Translations under genes and position numbers: made by a program
Source: Lachnospiraceae bacterium
GTDB taxonomy: Bacteria; Bacillota; Clostridia; Lachnospirales; Lachnospiraceae
Direction: 5' to 3'
DNA: 6,970 bases
NCBI GenBank assembly: GCA_017391545.1
Contig: JAFOYD010000028.1
Span: 1-6,970, forward strand
Notes under the pieces: model-generated
Databases searched by the model: none
Told to the model about the DNA's origin: nothing
The model's input: only the letters and a program-made list of their open reading frames with translations
In this document: positions 5,422 through 6,970 of the stretch, one piece after another
Numbering within the stretch: position 1 is the first letter of the stretch
Layout of the letters: the number at the start of each line of letters is the position of its first letter

Positions 5422-5907
5422 CTAAAACCTGATTTTTACCTTTTTCGGTGGCATGTGTGTCGATATCATCTGAATCAGAGCTTCCTTTTTGTCACCCAAA
5501 TCATTTTTCGGGAATATGGAGGCCGCTGTTCTTGACGTATAGAGGATGATGCTCTTTCCTGTAGACACTGCCTTAACACAGCTATCCCAGCTCTGCTGTT
5601 CTTCGTTTTCACCCTGTGAAACAGTAATGCCCTCGTCTGTCATTGTGTAGTGGAGCGGTTGCCGGAATGCTGGATTGCCAAGCGCCTGCTGCTTTGCTTT
5701 CAAAAAAAGTGCACATGGTAAGTATCCAATCATCACCACACCTGCAATCAGGTAGATCACATATCTGGTCGACAAAAATACCATCAGTAAAAATACACCC
5801 GCAATCGTACCGATGATTCCTGAGAAACTGGTATATGTATGATACAGAAGATAATCGTATAATGCTCCTGCCGTTACTTTCACATCAAACTGAAGTTCCA
5901 TTTGCAT
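5422..5907 (-). CDS. YcxB-like two-transmembrane protein
   Basis: A 161-residue protein resembling the YcxB-like family of Gram-positive bacteria, of unknown function. An N-terminal YDYLLYHTYTSFSGIIG segment (17-33) leads into two hydrophobic helices (about 28-46 and 49-69) joined by a very short turn, so both termini should be cytosolic. The C-terminal domain has YTMTDEGITV (87-96), a W at 107 and the strand-rich SIILYTSRTAASIFPK (119-134), the pattern I associate with the family. The start may be ATG at 5907 (AAAGG 4 nt upstream) or ATG at 5901 (AGGA 5 nt upstream), a two-residue difference. It is the first gene after a probable promoter and structured leader, and precedes tsaE by 20 nt. 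Family assignment is by pattern memory only. Confidence 0.85.
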   Translation of the reverse strand: MQMELQFDVKVTAGALYDYLLYHTYTSFSGIIGTIAGVFLLMVFLSTRYVIYLIAGVVMIGYLPCALFLKAKQQALGNPAFRQPLHYTMTDEGITVSQGENEEQQSWDSCVKAVSTGKSIILYTSRTAASIFPKNDLGDKKEALIQMISTHMPPKKVKIRF

Positions 5908-5931
5908 CCTGCCTTTCTGTTACTGTCTACC

Positions 5932-6000
5932 GCGTTCTAATAACGCCTTTCTTACACCAAGAAGCACCTGCTTAATACAGGTGCTTCTAAAAATCGTTAT
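5932..6000 (-). promoter_or_regulatory. Structured leader with mutually exclusive stems before the ycxB-like gene
   Basis: The dominant element is a perfect 11-bp hairpin, AGAAGCACCTG (5960-5970) with CAGGTGCTTCT (5978-5988) and a 7-nt loop. Around it, ATAACG (read at 6000-5995) can pair with CGTTAT (5945-5940), forming an outer stem. CGTTAT also overlaps a small 5-bp hairpin (5932-5936 with 5942-5946), so outer stem and small hairpin exclude each other. Further upstream, GTGCTTT near 6002-6009 can pair with one arm of the main hairpin. No T-run follows the main hairpin on either strand, so a simple terminator is unlikely. A regulatory leader is inferred. Confidence 0.5.
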
Positions 6001-6017
6001 GAAAGCACTTCCTTTAC

Positions 6018-6045
6018 AGTATACCAAAATGTAGCCAAAGTGCAA
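6018..6045 (-). promoter_or_regulatory. Probable extended -10 promoter for the ycxB-like/tsaE operon
   Basis: On the minus strand, TATACT (6018-6023) is preceded by TGG, giving an extended -10 element, and a weak -35 TTGCAC (6040-6045) lies 16 bp upstream. Initiation near 6011 would give a leader of roughly 105 nt before the ycxB-like gene. It is the only good promoter I see upstream of the seven- to eight-gene row, and it lies in the gap after the transporter gene. Confidence 0.55.
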
Positions 6046-6080
6046 GCCTTGAAGTTATGTTACGTTGATTTTCCTTTTGT

Positions 6081-6970
6081 TTATTCGTGGCGCAGTGCCT
6101 CGATCGGGCTAAGTTTTGCTGCCTTTCTTGCCGGGTATATTCCAAAGAAAATACCGACAAGTGACGAAAATGCCGTTGCTGCAATCACAACCTTCGGATC
6201 GATGACTGCCTTGATCTCACCCAGTCCCAGTGCCCCTGCAAGACCACAGATCCCCTTCGCACCAAGGATACCAAACACAATTCCGATAAATCCTCCCAGC
6301 AGCGTAATGATCACTGCCTCCATCAAAAACTGGAACATGATCGAGCCTGTCTTGGCCCCGAGTGCCTTTCGGATACCAATCTCCTTTGTTCGCTCTGTAA
6401 CGGATACCAGCATAATATTCATAACGCCGATTCCGCCTACGATCAACGCAATGGATGCCACCAGCATGACAAACAGCGTCACGTAATTAAGCACATTGCT
6501 GATCATATCAATCTGACTTGCCATATCCATTACCTGTATGTATTCCTTGCCGCGCACGTTATATTTTGCCTCAAGCAGATTGATCGCCTGACGTGATACG
6601 CTCTGTACATTCTCCGCCGAATCGCAGAACACAAAGAATGATGTGAATTTTTCCGTGTAATAGCCGTATACGGATTCCAGAACCGTAAGCGGAATCTCAA
6701 GCTCGACATCACCCGATGCAAATACCATACCTTTCGCAGCCGAATCATTGTCCTTTCGGATACCGATAATCGTATATTCCTGAGAGATTCCATACATTGT
6801 CATATTGACATCCATACCAAGTACATCCGTCGATCCAAAAAGCTTCTTGGCACTTTTCTCGGTGATGACACAGACCTTACTGCCTTTTTGATTCTCACTC
6901 TTGGTAAAATAGCGTCCCTTAAGCATCGGTGCTGTGTTGTAATACTGCAGGGATTCGTTACCAAAGGTTG
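6081..6970 (-). CDS. ABC transporter permease, MacB/FtsX type (5' end missing)
   Basis: C-terminal 296 or so residues of a MacB-like permease; the frame is open to the window edge, so the N-terminal first membrane helix and part of the extracellular core are outside. Visible: end of the core domain (YYNTAPMLKGRYF, then a mixed region with NNDSAAKG-like loops), then the FtsX-like domain with three hydrophobic helices: around LFVMLVASIALIVGGIGVMNIM, around FLMEAVIITLLGGFIGIVFGIL and around VVIAATAFSSLVGIFFGI. ERTKEIGIRKALGA after the first helix is the coupling region touching the ATPase, and YPARKAAKLSPIEALRHE is the classic C-terminus. Substrate is unknown; relatives export peptides, antibiotics or lipoproteins, or act in envelope signalling. 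The ATPase partner is presumably further upstream. No clear terminator follows its stop at 6081. Confidence 0.93.
   Translation of the reverse strand, partial: TFGNESLQYYNTAPMLKGRYFTKSENQKGSKVCVITEKSAKKLFGSTDVLGMDVNMTMYGISQEYTIIGIRKDNDSAAKGMVFASGDVELEIPLTVLESVYGYYTEKFTSFFVFCDSAENVQSVSRQAINLLEAKYNVRGKEYIQVMDMASQIDMISNVLNYVTLFVMLVASIALIVGGIGVMNIMLVSVTERTKEIGIRKALGAKTGSIMFQFLMEAVIITLLGGFIGIVFGILGAKGICGLAGALGLGEIKAVIDPKVVIAATAFSSLVGIFFGIYPARKAAKLSPIEALRHE

Noticed and set aside
5960..5988. 11-bp hairpin considered as an intrinsic terminator for the ABC transporter gene
   Set aside because: The minus-strand sequence after the stem is TGGTGTAAG and the plus-strand one is AAAAATCG; neither supplies the needed U-run. 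It also lies downstream of the probable operon promoter, fitting a leader better.
6040..6486. A 148-codon open frame on the plus strand
   Set aside because: It lies antisense to the well-supported MacB/FtsX permease, is rich in Pro/Ile/Ser as antisense frames often are, has no ribosome binding site of note and resembles no family.
1..6970. Mobile elements, CRISPR arrays, phage or attachment sites
   Set aside because: No transposase, integrase, spaced direct repeats or terminal inverted repeats were seen. tRNA genes can host integrations, but no duplicated tRNA 3' segment appears in the window.

Overview
The window reads as a chromosomal housekeeping segment of a low-to-mid GC Gram-positive bacterium, most likely a Clostridia member of the Lachnospiraceae type. 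The reasons are the purine-rich Shine-Dalgarno sequences, the Bacillus-type promoters, the residue pattern of the RNase Z, the tsaE-tsaB-rimI gene cluster and the CCA-less tRNA gene. This assignment is inference from gene content and style; no species can be named. Every supported gene lies on the minus strand, so the biology runs from high to low coordinates.

Layout in the direction of transcription: (1) 6970-6081, the C-terminal part of a MacB/FtsX-type ABC transporter permease, cut by the window edge. (2) 6080-5908, a gap holding a probable extended -10 promoter and a structured leader with an 11-bp hairpin. (3) 5907-421, a tight seven-gene row: ycxB-like membrane protein, tsaE, tsaB, rimI, rnz, a membrane-anchored protein of unknown function, tsaD, and then ispD as the eighth and last gene. 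Most junctions are 1-35 nt or overlap, and stop codons repeatedly sit inside the next gene's ribosome binding region, so this looks like one operon. (4) 420-189, a compact regulatory gap with two very similar tandem promoters, each with phased A-tracts upstream of a TTGACA -35 box. (5) 188-1, two serine tRNA genes, UGA then GGA, the second cut by the window edge.

The genes share a tRNA theme. TsaB, TsaD and TsaE belong to the N6-threonylcarbamoyladenosine (t6A) pathway for ANN-decoding tRNAs; the remaining enzyme, TsaC/YwlC, is not here. RNase Z trims tRNA 3' ends, and the tRNA-Ser(UGA) gene lacks an encoded CCA, which is the substrate class RNase Z handles. RimI is a protein N-terminal acetyltransferase commonly found beside tsaB. 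IspD belongs to the MEP isoprenoid pathway and is probably co-transcribed rather than functionally linked.

I do not see a novel defence, mobile or biosynthetic system. The observations most worth a second look are non-coding: the twin stable-RNA promoters, the multi-conformer leader before the ycxB-like gene, and a 9-bp hairpin across the rnz stop codon. The unknown anchored protein between rnz and tsaD is the only uncharacterised gene in the core row.
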